Part shown: piece by piece, positions 1-8,809 of the stretch
How positions within the stretch are numbered: the first letter of the stretch is position 1
How the letters are laid out: each line of letters starts with the position of its first letter
Assembly (NCBI GenBank): GCA_021298355.1
Contig: JAJTEH010000002.1
Coordinates: 1-64,000, forward strand
DNA: 64,000 nucleotides
Origin: Flammeovirgaceae bacterium
GTDB lineage: Bacteria > Bacteroidota > Bacteroidia > Cytophagales > Cyclobacteriaceae
Direction of reading: 5' to 3'
The notes under the pieces: generated by a model
The model's input: the letters and a program-made list of their open reading frames with translations, nothing else
Databases searched by the model: none
What the model was told of the DNA's origin: nothing
Program-made: the position numbers and the translations under genes

Positions 1-126
1 GGTGGCTCCGATTAACTCTTCTCCGGTTGCAGAATCTTTTATGTATCCGCTAAGCGTAACTTTGTTTTGAGCTAAGGCAACAGTAGATGTTACCAACAGC
101 AAAATGCTAAACAACTTAAATTTCAT
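1..126 (-). CDS. TonB-dependent receptor / SusC-like protein, N-terminal fragment
   Basis: Only the first 42 codons are present; the gene runs off the left edge. The start is the ATG at 126. Residues 1-20 form a hydrophobic signal peptide ending LALAQ-like (VALAQ). They are followed by NKVTLSGYIKDSATGEELIGAT, in two parts: the strand NKVTLSGYIKD and the turn SATGEELIGAT. This is the typical start of a carboxypeptidase-D-like regulatory domain, which precedes the plug in Bacteroidota TonB receptors and also occurs in other outer-membrane proteins. The receptor identity is therefore likely but not proven; substrate unknown. Confidence 0.6.
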   Translation of the reverse strand, partial: MKFKLFSILLLVTSTVALAQNKVTLSGYIKDSATGEELIGAT

Positions 127-490
127 ATTTTTTTTTCAGCGAAATTCAGTTGAAAATCAGAGTGCGAATAATTTTTGTGTATGAACCAAGCAATTTGACG
201 TATGAATGTGTCAATTATTAGATAATCTATTAACCGCGCTAACGCAATCTCAATTATACATTTAGATACTAAGAGTACTATGTTTAGTGTTTGGTATCCT
301 ACTTAGTTAAATGCGGATATCCTAAACCTCGAATCGTTTTGTTCTTACTTTCTATCTGCTTAATCAGTGGATGTTATTTCTTTATTTTTTTATTTCTTAC
401 TTTAATTATCCGAATGCAATTGATATAAATTGCCTTTACCTAATTTTGATATGGAAAGGCAAAGCATACATTTGTTTACAAGTGTTGCTT
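127..490. other. Divergent intergenic region
   Basis: This 364-bp AT-rich stretch separates the leftward receptor fragment from the rightward receiver-like gene. The only signal I can support is the promoter at 446-474. An open frame extends upstream from 491 to 371, but it is AT-rich, starts before the predicted promoter and has no domain character, so I treat it as non-coding. Confidence 0.5.
446..474 (+). promoter_or_regulatory. Bacteroidota-type promoter for the 491 gene
   Basis: TTG at 446-448, an 18-nt spacer and TACATTTG at 467-474 match the phylum's housekeeping promoter (TTG, about 19 nt, TAnnTTTG). Transcription would start near 480, just ahead of the ATG at 491. This decides the start codon of that gene. 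Confidence 0.6.
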
Positions 491-871
491 ATGAAAAAAA
501 TTGTATTCGTACATCAAAATAATATCAACCAGTGGATATTTGAGCGTGTATGTTATGCTTTAAACGAACAAGTTAGCATTCGATGCTTTGATAGTTCGAA
601 AGAAGCTTTACACTATATTGTAACAGAAACACCCGATTACGTATTTATAGAAGATGAGGCACATCCGTACACGGCCTCGCAGGTAGTGAACCAACTGGCC
701 GAAGCAGGAGTAACCGTTTCGGTTGTGGTTATGGTATTATACAATAGTATAACTATTAAATCTTATTACCATAATTTCGCTCTTGTTGTAGATGTAGTAG
801 AATTTCCTGCGGATATACATTGGATTAGCCGCTATGTAACTAAAAGTCTTACTCCCAGCGAAGTAAAATAG
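491..871 (+). CDS. Degenerate receiver-domain protein
   Basis: A 126-residue protein with the alternating strand/helix pattern of a response-regulator receiver domain and no output domain. The segment VFIEDEAHP aligns with the phospho-acceptor strand, giving Asp55 as the candidate acceptor and a conserved following Pro. The acidic pair after strand 1 is replaced by HQNN (residues 8-11), and the C-terminal Lys-Pro is replaced by Phe-Pro. Mg2+ binding and phosphorylation are therefore doubtful, and it may work as a phosphorylation-independent adaptor. The start at 491 was chosen because a promoter ends at 474. It stands alone, convergent with the decayed gene at 901-1741. The receiver assignment rests on pattern, not on a search. 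Confidence 0.5.
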   Translation: MKKIVFVHQNNINQWIFERVCYALNEQVSIRCFDSSKEALHYIVTETPDYVFIEDEAHPYTASQVVNQLAEAGVTVSVVVMVLYNSITIKSYYHNFALVVDVVEFPADIHWISRYVTKSLTPSEVK

Positions 872-900
872 AAAAATATTTTTTTGAAATTGTAGGTTAG

Positions 901-1741
901 CTAATCTTTAGGTACATACCCCACGCCAATGTCAAACAGCCATCCTGTAAAACGATAAGGAAGTTTTGATATATAATCTGTGTCTATATTTTTTGAATCC
1001 ACTACGAATAAAATACTTTCATCAGTAAAGGGCAATCTATTCCACTTCACAGTTTTGTTATTTGTAAATCCTGCAATGTTTATTTCTGCTTTCTCTTTCA
1101 CAAGAAATACATAATTTACTCGAGCATGTGTTGTAAAATTTTGAATTGAAATATTGTCTATTGTTACAAATGGTTGAATAGCAAGTGCCTGATGGATGAT
1201 GTGAAAACCAATGTCATCATCATAATAAGAATCGTTTTTAACACTAAGGTAGGTTTTGTTCTTTGGCCCGCCCGATGTAATGCCATAGCCTCCAAAAATT
1301 TTAGCAACTGTTACACCAACTGCAGGAACAATTTTTTTATTGTGTGGTAAGTAATGTTGGAGGCCGGCATTTAACTGAGCGCCATATACCCGACCTGTTT
1401 TATTTTTGTTGCTTCTGAACGAATTAAGGTGTGGCCTTATCTGGCCTACTAGACCAATGTTTTCTGCTATATTGTAAGTGAAGTTTATACAAATCACTTT
1501 TCCGAATCGTTTTTTTTGTGTTGTATAATCTGCTTTAATTGAGTCTATAACTTCGGGAGTATTTTTTTTTATCAGTGTATGCAAATTTTATTTTCGATTG
1601 ACGTACGTTGATGGAAGATAAACTAAAACTTACTTGTATCTGAAAACTTCCTTTTGTTGTTAAAGCATTTTCTTGTCCGTAACAAATTGTTAAAGTAAAA
1701 AATAAAACAACGCATACAGGGAGCTTGCACAGGTGCATCAT
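901..1741 (-). pseudogene. Predicted outer-membrane protein, broken by a frameshift in an A9 run
   Basis: Two overlapping frames form one protein. The first (1741 down to 1535) encodes a signal peptide ending TICYGQ and about 40 mature residues. The second continues to 901 with repeated beta-strand-like segments ending DIGVGYVPKD, like a small outer-membrane barrel. The frames join at nine A on the coding strand (1562-1570). Removing one A gives DKKNTPEVIDS and a continuous protein of about 279 residues. The second frame alone has only a TTG start and no signal peptide. The ATG overlaps the end of the upstream LytTR regulator by 4 nt, so this was the last gene of that operon. Family unknown. 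A sequencing error or phase variation at the homopolymer is possible. Confidence 0.65.
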
Positions 1742-2460
1742 ACTTGTGGAGGTAGTAAACGATTTAAAATTTTTGTTACAAACAACGTATACTTTACACC
1801 AATGGGCACTACATTATTTTCTTGCAAGTATATTTTAGATTTCTCTACCCGTAAAATGTATTGCGGATTAATGATAAACGACTTGTGTACCTGAATGAAT
1901 TTTTTTCCGGTAACGAAAGAGTCAAACTCTTTGAGGGCAGCGTACGCGATAATCGGGGTTTTTACATTCTTTATTTTTATAGAAACATAATTACCTAAGC
2001 TTTTGATAAACTGAATATCGTTTACCAGTACATCGTATGTTTTGCGGTTTCCTTTTAGTGTAAGTTTTTCCGGTAGTGTTGTGGGTGTTTCTTGTGGGTT
2101 GGTATCCTCGCATTTTAAAAGTGCTTGTTTAAAACGTTCTTCGGTAAATGGTTTTTTTAAATAGTCTACTACATTTTTATCAAAAGCTTCTAGGGAGTAA
2201 TTTACATGGGCAGAAATTACAATAACCTTTGCCTTCGGGTTTATCTTATCCAGCAGATCAAACCCTTTGTCGGCATTTATTTCCATATCTAAAAAAACCA
2301 GGTTGTACGTGTCTGCATCTTTCTTTTTTTGTACTTCCGCAAAAGAATAGCAACTGCTTACTTTTGTGTTGGGCGATAGCTTATGAATATAGAATTGAAT
2401 GAGTTCGTGAGTATCTTCTTCGTCATCAATTATAAGTATGTTTAGTTTATCTAGTACCAT
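1738..2460 (-). CDS. LytTR-family response regulator
   Basis: A 240-residue DNA-binding response regulator. The receiver domain (residues 5-120) has the acidic pair Asp12-Asp13, acceptor Asp58 in VFLDMEIN and Lys103 in YLKKPF. The LytTR DNA-binding domain (about 135-238) contains the typical FIKSLGNYVSI and FIQVHKSFIIN segments. It should act in the cytoplasm and activate promoters through direct repeats once phosphorylated by the kinase encoded upstream, whose 3' end overlaps this start by 10 nt. That kinase is interrupted by a stop codon, so the regulator may be an orphan here. The downstream gene overlaps its stop. Confidence 0.9.
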   Translation of the reverse strand: MVLDKLNILIIDDEEDTHELIQFYIHKLSPNTKVSSCYSFAEVQKKKDADTYNLVFLDMEINADKGFDLLDKINPKAKVIVISAHVNYSLEAFDKNVVDYLKKPFTEERFKQALLKCEDTNPQETPTTLPEKLTLKGNRKTYDVLVNDIQFIKSLGNYVSIKIKNVKTPIIAYAALKEFDSFVTGKKFIQVHKSFIINPQYILRVEKSKIYLQENNVVPIGVKYTLFVTKILNRLLPPQV

Positions 2461-4202
2461 ATTTGTAATATTGCTATATACATGTTATTGTTTTGTTCGA
2501 AGCAGTTTAGTTCAAATTTTTGTCCGAGGTTTACAAGCCTTCTTCTTAAATTTAATAGTCCGTTACCGGTACCGTGTACGGAGTTTTTGTTTTGTTCTTT
2601 TGTAAATGAGTTGATCGCACGCAAGCAGAGGTAATTTTGCTCGATGGAAATATTAATTTTAACTACAGGCTTTTCTGTTTCCAGCGTGTATTTAATAGCA
2701 TTTTCGATTAGAGGAAGAAAAATCAAAGAAGGTATTTTTATAGGTGGGATGTTTCCTTCTATTTTAAAATCAATCGTTAATCGCTTTATTCTTCCTTTTT
2801 TATAATTGATGTACTTATGTATAAAATTTATTTCTTCTTCGATGGGTATGTAATCTAATTGAGCTAGTTTAATTTGGCCCTTTAATAAATCTGCCAGTTG
2901 CATTATCTGCTCCGAAATTTTTTCTTTGTCCATTAGCGAAGTTTTATACAAACTGGTTAATGCATTAAGCAGAAAGTGTGGGTTAAACTGATCTTTCAAA
3001 AAATTTAATTCTTTTTTTGCTAGTTCTGTTTTTGCTTCGGCTAAACTATACTTGTACTGAAGGTTTTTTATGTAGACAAACACAAGAACAATTATCACAA
3101 AGAATAAAACAAGAATAGCAATAAGTATATACTGATTGCGAATGGTAGTTTCTTTTAGCGCAACGTTTTCTTTGAGTTGGGTAATGAATGCTTTGTCTTT
3201 AGCCAAATAATAAGCCGTGTTTTGCTTTAGCATTTTTATTCTGGCATTATCAGTAAACAGAGTATCGTCTAGTTGGTGGTATAGGTTTAAATAGGCGAAC
3301 GCTTTGGTAGGTTCGCCTTTGTTTTGATAATACTCTGCTAAGGCTTTATAGGTATGCCTAACAAGTTGATTTTCTTGTGTAGCTTTCGAAAAACTCAGGC
3401 TTTTTAAAAGTGTTTTTTCTTTATCAAAATAGGTAGTTTGTACGTACTTTGTACTTCCAATATAGTAATAAGCGTAAGCGAGGCTAACGGTATCGGCAAG
3501 GGTTGTTGAAATTTTAATGGATTGTTCCAGGTATGCTATCCCTCTATCCATCTGATTCAACATGAGAGAGGCTTCTCCGGCATTTAAAAGAGAAATAGTT
3601 TCCTGATAGGGATCTTTTATAAATCTGGATAACAAATAAGCTTTGCTTGCTTAGAGTAAGGCTTTTTTGTATTCGCTAAGGTTATCGAATGTTATAGCCA
3701 GGTTAATATAGTCGGATACTAGCGCATGATAATTATTTAGTTGCGTATCTATCTCTATGGCTTTTAAAATAGATGTTTTAGCTGAGTCGTATTCACCTAT
3801 CGAATTAAAGGTTAAAGATAAATTGCTAAGAATTGTAGCGTGCGTTTTAGCTGAAAGATTATTGTTTTGGGCTAAGGCATTATAACACGCAGCAATGGCC
3901 TGAGCGTAATTTTCGCGCGTGTGGTAGTATTTCCATAAATCGATGTTGGCTTTGATTATTCCAATTTTATAATTGAGTTGTTCTGCCATTTGCAAAACTG
4001 TTTCGGCATGTAAACGCAGGCTGTCGCTTCCGTTGTCCCAATACTTACCGTTAATTTCAATGAGAGAATCTATTCTTTTTATTGAGGCAGGCTCGCTTAT
4101 CTGCCCAATGCAAAAATGCGGAACAACAAATAAAAATAGGCCAAAGCAATTGGAGAGGACTTTCGCAAAGCCCTTTTTAGGTGTACAGCCTACTAAAAAC
4201 AT
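2451..4202 (-). pseudogene. LytS-type sensor histidine kinase with TPR sensor, interrupted by in-frame TAA
   Basis: One reading frame of 584 codons. A signal peptide (residues 1-33), then TPR-like helices, a membrane segment (ILIAILVLFFVIIVLVFVYI), and a His_kinase domain with phospho-acceptor motif FNPHFLLNAL and ATP-binding motifs PLIENAIKY and GTGNGLLNLRRRL. Codon 184 is TAA at 3651-3653. On both sides the frame reads as continuous TPR helix (EYKKALL, stop, ASKAYLLSRF), so this is a nonsense mutation, possibly CAA to TAA. No ATG follows closely; the next in-frame initiator is TTG at 3635. The partner response regulator overlaps the 3' end. Internal initiation could still make a truncated kinase with an intact catalytic half. 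Confidence 0.75.
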
Positions 4203-4438
4203 TCTCTAAGATAAAATTTTTATTCAAAAGTTGTTTAAATAAATAGCTATACCACATGGGTGCAGTAAAATTATTCAAATCAATTTCGAATAAAATACAG
4301 GAGCGGCTAAACAGGTGAAGGCGTATAGGAAAATTCAAACAAATAGAAGCCGATTAGGTTAAAAATTTATGCAAATGGGCTATACATAGTTTTATGCTGA
4401 TATGTGTTTACAAAAGGTAATATTTGAATGTTAAACCG

Positions 4439-4828
4439 ATGCCCATGAAGTTAACGCTAGCGAAAATTTATTTTCTGATGGCCGATTTAGAGAATGGAAT
4501 TAACGTAGAGGAAGAAACATTGAAACAAAAAATTATGAAGTTGGAGGATGTGCCAGAAAGAATTTTTGAAATAGCAGAACAACAACATTTCGAACATAAG
4601 AGTATAAATGAGAAAACAGCAGATTGTATACAATCGCTCGAGCAGTTAAATGAATCGGAGCGCATACGTTGCCTCGCATGGATGAGTTTAATTGCTAATG
4701 CAGATGGAAACCTGGGAGATAAGGAGTGGGATTTGATAGCCGATTTATACATTGATGTATTTGATATCAGTGTACGAGATGTTGTGGAAACCAAATTGGA
4801 ATTAGCATCTAAACTAAATACTATCTAA
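4439..4828 (+). CDS. TerB-like helical protein
   Basis: A small all-helical protein of 129 residues from the ATG at 4439; another ATG lies at 4445. The C-terminal half, ERIRCLAWMSLIANADG followed by NLGDKEWDLIADLY, has the signature of TerB-like domains: a helix, an A-D-G turn with acidic residues, then a helix. TerB domains are found in tellurite-resistance operons but also in many unrelated proteins, and there are no other ter genes here, so tellurite resistance should not be inferred. It is likely cytoplasmic. A second TerB-like protein lies at 63459-63902. Confidence 0.55.
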   Translation: MPMKLTLAKIYFLMADLENGINVEEETLKQKIMKLEDVPERIFEIAEQQHFEHKSINEKTADCIQSLEQLNESERIRCLAWMSLIANADGNLGDKEWDLIADLYIDVFDISVRDVVETKLELASKLNTI

Positions 4829-4959
4829 ACCTGAACCAGTAAAGGTTCTGTTTAGTAAGCAATATGTGGTGAGGTAAGTATAAGGTTCTGACAAAGGAAT
4901 TGAGGGTTCTTGTCTTGTTTAAACTTCCTCCCACATTTACTTCTAACTTTTATTTCCCA

Positions 4960-5778
4960 ATGCGTATTGTTTCTATTGAGTATAAAGATTTTTTGGTGAA
5001 TGGTTATTTCTTTCAACGAAATATTCATAAAGGAAATATTTTGGTTTGTCCGGCAATGGGTGTAGAGGCAAAGCGCTACATTTATTTTGCTCAGTATTTG
5101 TACGAGTGCGGATATAACATACTGTTGGTAGATTACCCCGGTGTTGGTATTTCATTAGAACCGGCACGTAACTACACCTTGTTAACCTTAACAGACTGGG
5201 CCAACTGCATTACTTCTGCAGGCAAATGGTTGCGTGCTACCAACGGATTCGGAAACTGTTATTTTATTGGTCATAGCATAGGCAGCCAATTGTTTGGTTT
5301 TATAAAAGACATTACATTGTTTGATAAAGCCATCTTTATTGCATCTTCCACAGGGTATTGGAAAGATCTGCATCAGTCTGTGCGTATAAGCAGTTACCTT
5401 AAACTTAAACTGCTGCTTCCGCTACTCGATTTTTTTTTCGGAAAAATAAACGCTCAGTTGTTAAAAGCAGGAGATAACTTTCCGTCTGGACCTGCTTTGC
5501 AATGGAGAAAATGGTGTTTACGTGTAAACTATTGTATACCCGATATTGATAAAACAGAAAAAAATAATTTTAATGCATATTCAAAAGAAATTGTTTCAAT
5601 CTGGTTTTACGATGATCCGGTTGCCAATGAAAAAACAGTAAGAAAGTTGTTGCATTGTTTTAAAGCAGCAGAATTGCAGGTCATAAAAATTGATACCGAA
5701 ACAAAAATTGGTCACACAGGATTTGTTTCCAGAAGTCATCAAGAAAATGTGTGGAATATAATTCGTAAAAGTATATGA
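4960..5778 (+). CDS. Alpha/beta hydrolase (COG4757-like)
   Basis: A 272-residue cytoplasmic alpha/beta hydrolase. The nucleophile elbow is GHSIGS with Ser106. An oxyanion-loop segment CPAMGVEAKRY (30-40) lies near the N-terminus, and the catalytic His is probably in IGHTGFVSRSH close to the C-terminus; that ending is characteristic of the COG4757 group as I know it. A catalytic Asp is likely in WFYDDPVAN. The start was placed at the ATG at 4960, because the upstream extension uses TTG and lacks homology-like character. It converges with another hydrolase at 5847-6623. Substrate unknown. Confidence 0.75.
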   Translation: MRIVSIEYKDFLVNGYFFQRNIHKGNILVCPAMGVEAKRYIYFAQYLYECGYNILLVDYPGVGISLEPARNYTLLTLTDWANCITSAGKWLRATNGFGNCYFIGHSIGSQLFGFIKDITLFDKAIFIASSTGYWKDLHQSVRISSYLKLKLLLPLLDFFFGKINAQLLKAGDNFPSGPALQWRKWCLRVNYCIPDIDKTEKNNFNAYSKEIVSIWFYDDPVANEKTVRKLLHCFKAAELQVIKIDTETKIGHTGFVSRSHQENVWNIIRKSI

Positions 5779-5846
5779 TACTGCTGATGTTTTTTATGGA
5801 TGTAAGAATTTAGGAACGATAAAGTATAGATAAACAATTCAACGTT

Positions 5847-6623
5847 TTATTTATTTTTCTTTATCCACTCCTTTATGTAAGCAGCAACCTCCTCCCATCC
5901 GTCTTGCAAACAAATAGCGTGGCATCTGTTTCTAAATGCTTTAAAATCTGTTATGCTCGATTCATGCGTATAGGCCTCTTTGTTTTTTATAGTTAAACCT
6001 ATCGGAAGTATGTTATCCTGCTCTGCACCAATAAAAAGCAATGGCGCGTGAGGTAACGTAAAGTTGATGTTACCATCTTTCCCTCGGCTACTTCTTAGTA
6101 TGTTTCTGCTTTCCGGAACTACATGGTTTTCATATAAAAAATCAGATTCTTCTTGCGGTAACGTATTGCAGATAGCATTACGATACCATTTCTTGTTTGC
6201 CAGATAAATTGTATCGCCCATGAAGGGATTAACAATACCGATAGTAGATAAGATGAAGTTACGGTTGAGACTAAATATTCCGCGTGGCAAGGCAGAAGTA
6301 ATGCACACACCCGATGTTCCCTTATCTGCCTGTATCAATTTTTGAACAACAAGCCCACCCATCGCGTGTCCGATCAGGATGGGTTTATTCTTTAGTTTAT
6401 CTACGTAATCGCAATAGTGTTGTACAACATCTTTAAATTTTATTCTAGCGAGCTTCGGATGAGGTTTTCTCCTTACATCTTTAGGTTCGCCATCGTGATA
6501 GGGGTATACAGGAGCATGGCAATTATATCCTGCCTTGGTAAAATAATCTATCCAATTTATCCAACTTACACTGTTCTCGTGTAAACCATGAATAAAAACG
6601 ATCGGTGTTGCATTACTTATCAT
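5847..6623 (-). CDS. Alpha/beta hydrolase fold protein with Ala at the nucleophile position
   Basis: A 258-residue alpha/beta hydrolase fold. The N-terminal IVFIHGLHE is the HG oxyanion motif, and PILIGHAMGGLVVQKL is the nucleophile elbow. The usual Ser of GHSMGG is Ala87 here (codon GCG, one base from TCG). The remaining triad candidates are present: Asp in FIGAEQDNILP and His in NRCHAICLQDGWEEVA. There is no signal peptide, so it is cytoplasmic. Either it is a non-catalytic homologue, a different residue serves as nucleophile, or a recent substitution has inactivated it. It converges with the intact hydrolase at 4960-5778. Confidence 0.75.
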   Translation of the reverse strand: MISNATPIVFIHGLHENSVSWINWIDYFTKAGYNCHAPVYPYHDGEPKDVRRKPHPKLARIKFKDVVQHYCDYVDKLKNKPILIGHAMGGLVVQKLIQADKGTSGVCITSALPRGIFSLNRNFILSTIGIVNPFMGDTIYLANKKWYRNAICNTLPQEESDFLYENHVVPESRNILRSSRGKDGNINFTLPHAPLLFIGAEQDNILPIGLTIKNKEAYTHESSITDFKAFRNRCHAICLQDGWEEVAAYIKEWIKKNK

Positions 6624-6863
6624 ACCATTTGGGAATTAACGGGTAGAAATGTAATGCCTTAAAAATTCACGCTGATTATTATTCTTTCTGTAACACTTGT
6701 ATAAAATAAGGTAGTAAAGTGGCCGGTTTTAAATTTTAACGAAAGAGTACGATCTTATTGAAAAAATAACACATTACCAGAGCAAATAAATATTTTCCTG
6801 TTATTTTGTAATTTATACAAAAACAGAAGTACGAATACACCACACTAGCAGGGTAGATTTACA

Positions 6864-7904
6864 ATGGCCATTAGTTTTTTCCCTCTTTCTCCTTTACAAA
6901 ATGCCTTTGCTACTTTACTTCTTTTAGGCGTTTTACAGGGTGTTTTAATTGCTTTGTATTTATTGTTTAGTAAAACAGATAATGTTGTTCGTTCTCGGGC
7001 ACTTGCCGGTTTTTTAGTAATACTAGCGTACGATAATCTTGAAACCTATTACTTCTATTATCTTCAGAAACCAACCTTGCTCTTGGTTTTATGGCAATAC
7101 TTTATTCCTTTTTTCTTCATTATTTTTTGTAGAGCAATAGTTGTATTACTTAGTATACAGGGTATTGGCTGTTCGAACGATGGACTATGTATTTTCTTAG
7201 ATGCATTCGAATATTTATTTGATCCGTTATTGATTATCCATATCGGGTTTTTTGTTGGTAAAATTATTTTAGAGTATAAACAAGCAACCATAGAAGAATA
7301 CCTGGCACAGTGGGTTCGTGTTTTTATACTAGTAATTGTATCTACCGTTGTATTAATTTCGATTTTACTTTTATTAACCAGAATTTATACTGACGAAGGT
7401 TTTTTAGACATCGTATTTAGTATAGGCGTTTTGCTTAGCATTATTATTTATTGGCTTGCATTATTTAGTTATAACAAAACGAAAGTGATTGTTTTAAACT
7501 CGCAAAAAAATGAACAATTGTTTTGGAGTAAACTAACCGAAGCCGAAATAAACACATGTTTACAAAAATTAGAACGAGCTTTTCAAAAAGATAAACACCA
7601 TCTGGATTCGTCTTTAAACCTTACTAAACTATCTAAGATTTTAGATGTATCGCCTAAAACTATATCAGCAGTTTTAAACAATAAGTTGGGTGTCGGGTTT
7701 AACGAGTACATCAACACGTTGCGGGTAGAGGAGGTAAAGAAAAATTTAGTAGATCCGGCTAAATCGCATTTAAGCATAACGGGTATTGGTCTGGAATCCG
7801 GATTTAACTCCGTAGCAACTTTTCAAAGAGTGTTTAAACAGAAAACCGGCCTTAGTCCGAGAGAGTATATCGAAAAAAGTATGCTCAAATCGCGAATTGA
7901 ATAG
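6864..7904 (+). CDS. AraC-family transcriptional regulator with N-terminal membrane domain
   Basis: 346 residues. The first 205 contain about six hydrophobic segments (for example LLLLGVLQGVLIALYLLF and VFILVIVSTVVLISILLLL). A C-terminal AraC-type double helix-turn-helix occupies about 235-340, with LNLTKLSKILDVSPKTISAVL as the first HTH and the family signature SGFNSVATFQRVFKQKTGLSPREY. Such 7TM-like/AraC fusions are common in Bacteroidota and are thought to sense an envelope signal directly. It is followed 44 bp later by a barrel protein and an S41 protease on the same strand, which may be its targets. A hairpin lies in the gap. Confidence 0.88.
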   Translation: MAISFFPLSPLQNAFATLLLLGVLQGVLIALYLLFSKTDNVVRSRALAGFLVILAYDNLETYYFYYLQKPTLLLVLWQYFIPFFFIIFCRAIVVLLSIQGIGCSNDGLCIFLDAFEYLFDPLLIIHIGFFVGKIILEYKQATIEEYLAQWVRVFILVIVSTVVLISILLLLTRIYTDEGFLDIVFSIGVLLSIIIYWLALFSYNKTKVIVLNSQKNEQLFWSKLTEAEINTCLQKLERAFQKDKHHLDSSLNLTKLSKILDVSPKTISAVLNNKLGVGFNEYINTLRVEEVKKNLVDPAKSHLSITGIGLESGFNSVATFQRVFKQKTGLSPREYIEKSMLKSRIE

Positions 7905-7957
7905 TTTATCATGTTGCTTCAGCCCTTTTTTGAAGCAAAAATAATAATATGATAAAC
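7904..7957 (+). promoter_or_regulatory. Nested hairpin enclosing the next start codon
   Basis: Outer arms GTTTATCAT (7904-7912) and ATGATAAAC (7949-7957) are perfectly complementary. Inside lie GCTTCA (7916-7921) and TGAAGC (7931-7936). The right outer arm begins with the ATG of the gene at 7949, so in RNA the start codon would be paired. It could limit translation or attenuate read-through from the AraC gene; function is inferred only from geometry. Confidence 0.45.
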
Positions 7958-8809
7958 CAACTTTTACGGCTCTATGGTAGATGGCTACCAATAGCCTTAA
8001 CCAGTACTTGTTTGGCAGTTGTTGCAGCAACAGCCCAAAACACACCACCACCTGCTCATGCAAAAAAACGAAGTATAGAAACCCATATTGGCTACCAAAA
8101 TCAGCAATTTAAAGAAACCCAGCAAAGCAGCATTTTCAGACAAGCCAATGGTATTTCTATTAACGTAGCATATACTACAGTAAATGGCGAACGCAATCAA
8201 ACAATAGGCTTATACTATAGCCAAACGAAAACCGATAAAAACTTTGCATCGTTTGCAAACAATAAGTTTGGCGGAATATTCTATAATCATGTGCGTGCTA
8301 TTCATAAAAATATACACGTAGGGGGTTATGCAGATGCAGGCGTATTTTATACCTATCGGGATGCCTCGCGCATTACCACATTGTGGGGCGAACCAGGAAC
8401 TAATTTTTCGTATGCGGCCTGGTCTTCTGTTGGTTTATCTGCGAGTTTTAATCACGATCTGAAAAAGAATTGGTCGTTATCTTATTCTGTAAGGTTGCCC
8501 TTGCTGGCCTATACCATAAGGCCTTTTTATGTAGAGAATTACCCCACAGCTTTTTTAAGAGATGGGCGTTTTAGCTTTAATGAAGAAGGAATAGTAAAAG
8601 ACTTTTTTAAAAGCGGAAAAGTACAAAGCATAAATAATTTTATGAATGTGCAGGCATCGCTTGAAATACTCAAACGTTTTGGAACACGCCAGCATCAAAT
8701 TGGGCTACAGTACCAAGCAGGGTATTTATTTTTTAATGGATTAAAACCACTTGCAAACTTAACAAACCAGATTTTATTAACCACTAAAATAAACATAAGC
8801 AAGCCATGA
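7949..8809 (+). CDS. Hypothetical exported protein, predicted outer-membrane barrel
   Basis: 286 residues. The first 30 form a signal peptide ending AVVAATAQ. The mature part alternates polar and hydrophobic residues with many aromatic strand ends (IETHIGYQNQQF, ISINVAYTTVNG, HQIGLQYQAGYLF), as in an outer-membrane beta-barrel or a periplasmic beta protein. I do not recognise the family. Its TGA overlaps the ATG of the S41 lipoprotease (ATGA at 8806-8809), so the two are translationally coupled and probably work together at the outer membrane. The start codon lies in a predicted hairpin arm. Confidence 0.6.
   Translation: MINQLLRLYGRWLPIALTSTCLAVVAATAQNTPPPAHAKKRSIETHIGYQNQQFKETQQSSIFRQANGISINVAYTTVNGERNQTIGLYYSQTKTDKNFASFANNKFGGIFYNHVRAIHKNIHVGGYADAGVFYTYRDASRITTLWGEPGTNFSYAAWSSVGLSASFNHDLKKNWSLSYSVRLPLLAYTIRPFYVENYPTAFLRDGRFSFNEEGIVKDFFKSGKVQSINNFMNVQASLEILKRFGTRQHQIGLQYQAGYLFFNGLKPLANLTNQILLTTKINISKP

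Noticed and set aside
371-490. N-terminal extension of the receiver-like protein
   Set aside because: A promoter at 446-474 lies inside it, and its composition is unlike the rest of the gene.
3651-3653. Recoding of TAA or TAG as an amino acid (with the TAG at 25924)
   Set aside because: Many intact genes in the window end in TAA and TAG, so a general code change is excluded; nonsense mutation is simpler.
4439-4828. Tellurite resistance
   Set aside because: TerB-like domains are widespread and no other ter genes are present.
5818-5869. GATAAAG/CTTTATC repeat as terminator between the hydrolases
   Set aside because: The loop is over 30 bp and the right arm is in the coding sequence.
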